Under the pieces are notes generated by a model. It had not been told where the DNA came from. It saw only the letters and a program-made list of their open reading frames with translations, and made no database searches. DNA of 64,000 nt, from assembly GCA_946894095.1 (NCBI GenBank), contig OX335658.1, positions 18,033,001-18,097,000 on the forward strand. Direction: 5' to 3'. Shown here piece by piece: positions 63,665 through 64,000 of this stretch; the stretch's first letter is position 1, and every line of letters begins with the position of its first letter. This stretch comes from Incurvaria masculella. Taxonomy: Eukaryota; Arthropoda; Insecta; Lepidoptera; Incurvariidae. A program made the translations under genes and the position numbers.

Positions 63665-64000
63665 GTCTGTAGCAATGTGAGTATTGAACCTGTATCTTGT
63701 GAGTTCTATCGTAATATTGTCTGGTGAACATTTAGCTGACACATGGCTTTAAGGCCCTGGTACTAGCCAAAATGCGATGTTTGGCGAGGCACCGCAAGTA
63801 AACTACGTCGTTCTGATGGCTATACATTGTTTTGATATGCGTAATGGTTCTTCTTCTGTGAATCGAATCATTTTCGTGTTCGTTGACATGACATTTCCAT
63901 ATAAATTATGATGTCGAAAGAGTGTCGATGTCTAAACTTTTTTGACTAAAAGTCGGAAACTATAAGGATTTAAAAAATATTGATTATACTTACATTTCAC
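63665..64000. other. Intergenic, no gene recognised
   Basis: Nothing recognised to the end of the window. Confidence 0.55.

Overview
This window looks like intergenic DNA from an insect nuclear genome, most likely a moth or butterfly (Lepidoptera). That is inference. It rests on an AT-rich background with isolated CpG-rich islands, a short (CCTAA)n stretch, mariner fragments, many 5'-truncated non-LTR retrotransposon pieces, and several dispersed repeats I recognise as typical of Lepidoptera: the 'AAGTGCGAGTCGGACTCG' family with its internal ACGG microsatellite, and elements ending in 'GAAGTCGGTT'. There are no operons, prokaryotic gene structure or CRISPR. Most open reading frames are chance ORFs in repeats or pieces of decayed transposons.

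Two stretches look like host coding sequence, both on the minus strand. (1) 53594-54151 is a GC-rich first coding exon (strong start context, signal peptide, Thr/Ser/Pro-rich tail, GTGAGT donor). (2) 59853-60547 is two exons whose splice phases join into a SAM-like domain, with an AATAAA poly(A) signal at 59781-59786.

Layout. 0-5.6 kb: RTE-type and mariner pseudogenes. 5.6-8.4 kb: CpG-rich island with an 11-bp minisatellite, an interspersed repeat with a TA-flanked element nested in it, a 5S rRNA-headed SINE and a 22-bp minisatellite. 9.6-12.5 and 23.4-26.4 kb: two copies of a ~2.9-3.0 kb repeat with ~160-bp inverted arms, each carrying a different secondary insertion that the other copy shows as an empty site. 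12.8-23.3 kb: MITEs, SINEs, retrotransposon scraps. 27-36 kb: the best-preserved non-LTR reverse transcriptase (27.0-29.0 kb) and several others. 37.2-38.2 kb: a 60/66-bp minisatellite with higher-order order. 39-46 kb: fold-back elements and MITEs, many nested. 48.1-49.0 kb: twelve near-identical 77-bp satellite units, each with a 16-bp palindrome. 50-64 kb: SINEs, retrotransposon and mariner remnants, the two host gene pieces, and sparse AT-rich DNA.

The most interesting signals are a SINE family that has the same body behind two unrelated Pol III heads (5S rRNA-like and tRNA-like), a discrete 650-bp insertion packed with CGTATAAT in inverted orientation, a set of minisatellites whose periods are nearly all multiples of 11 bp, and several natural filled-site/empty-site pairs that define transposon ends from this one sequence.
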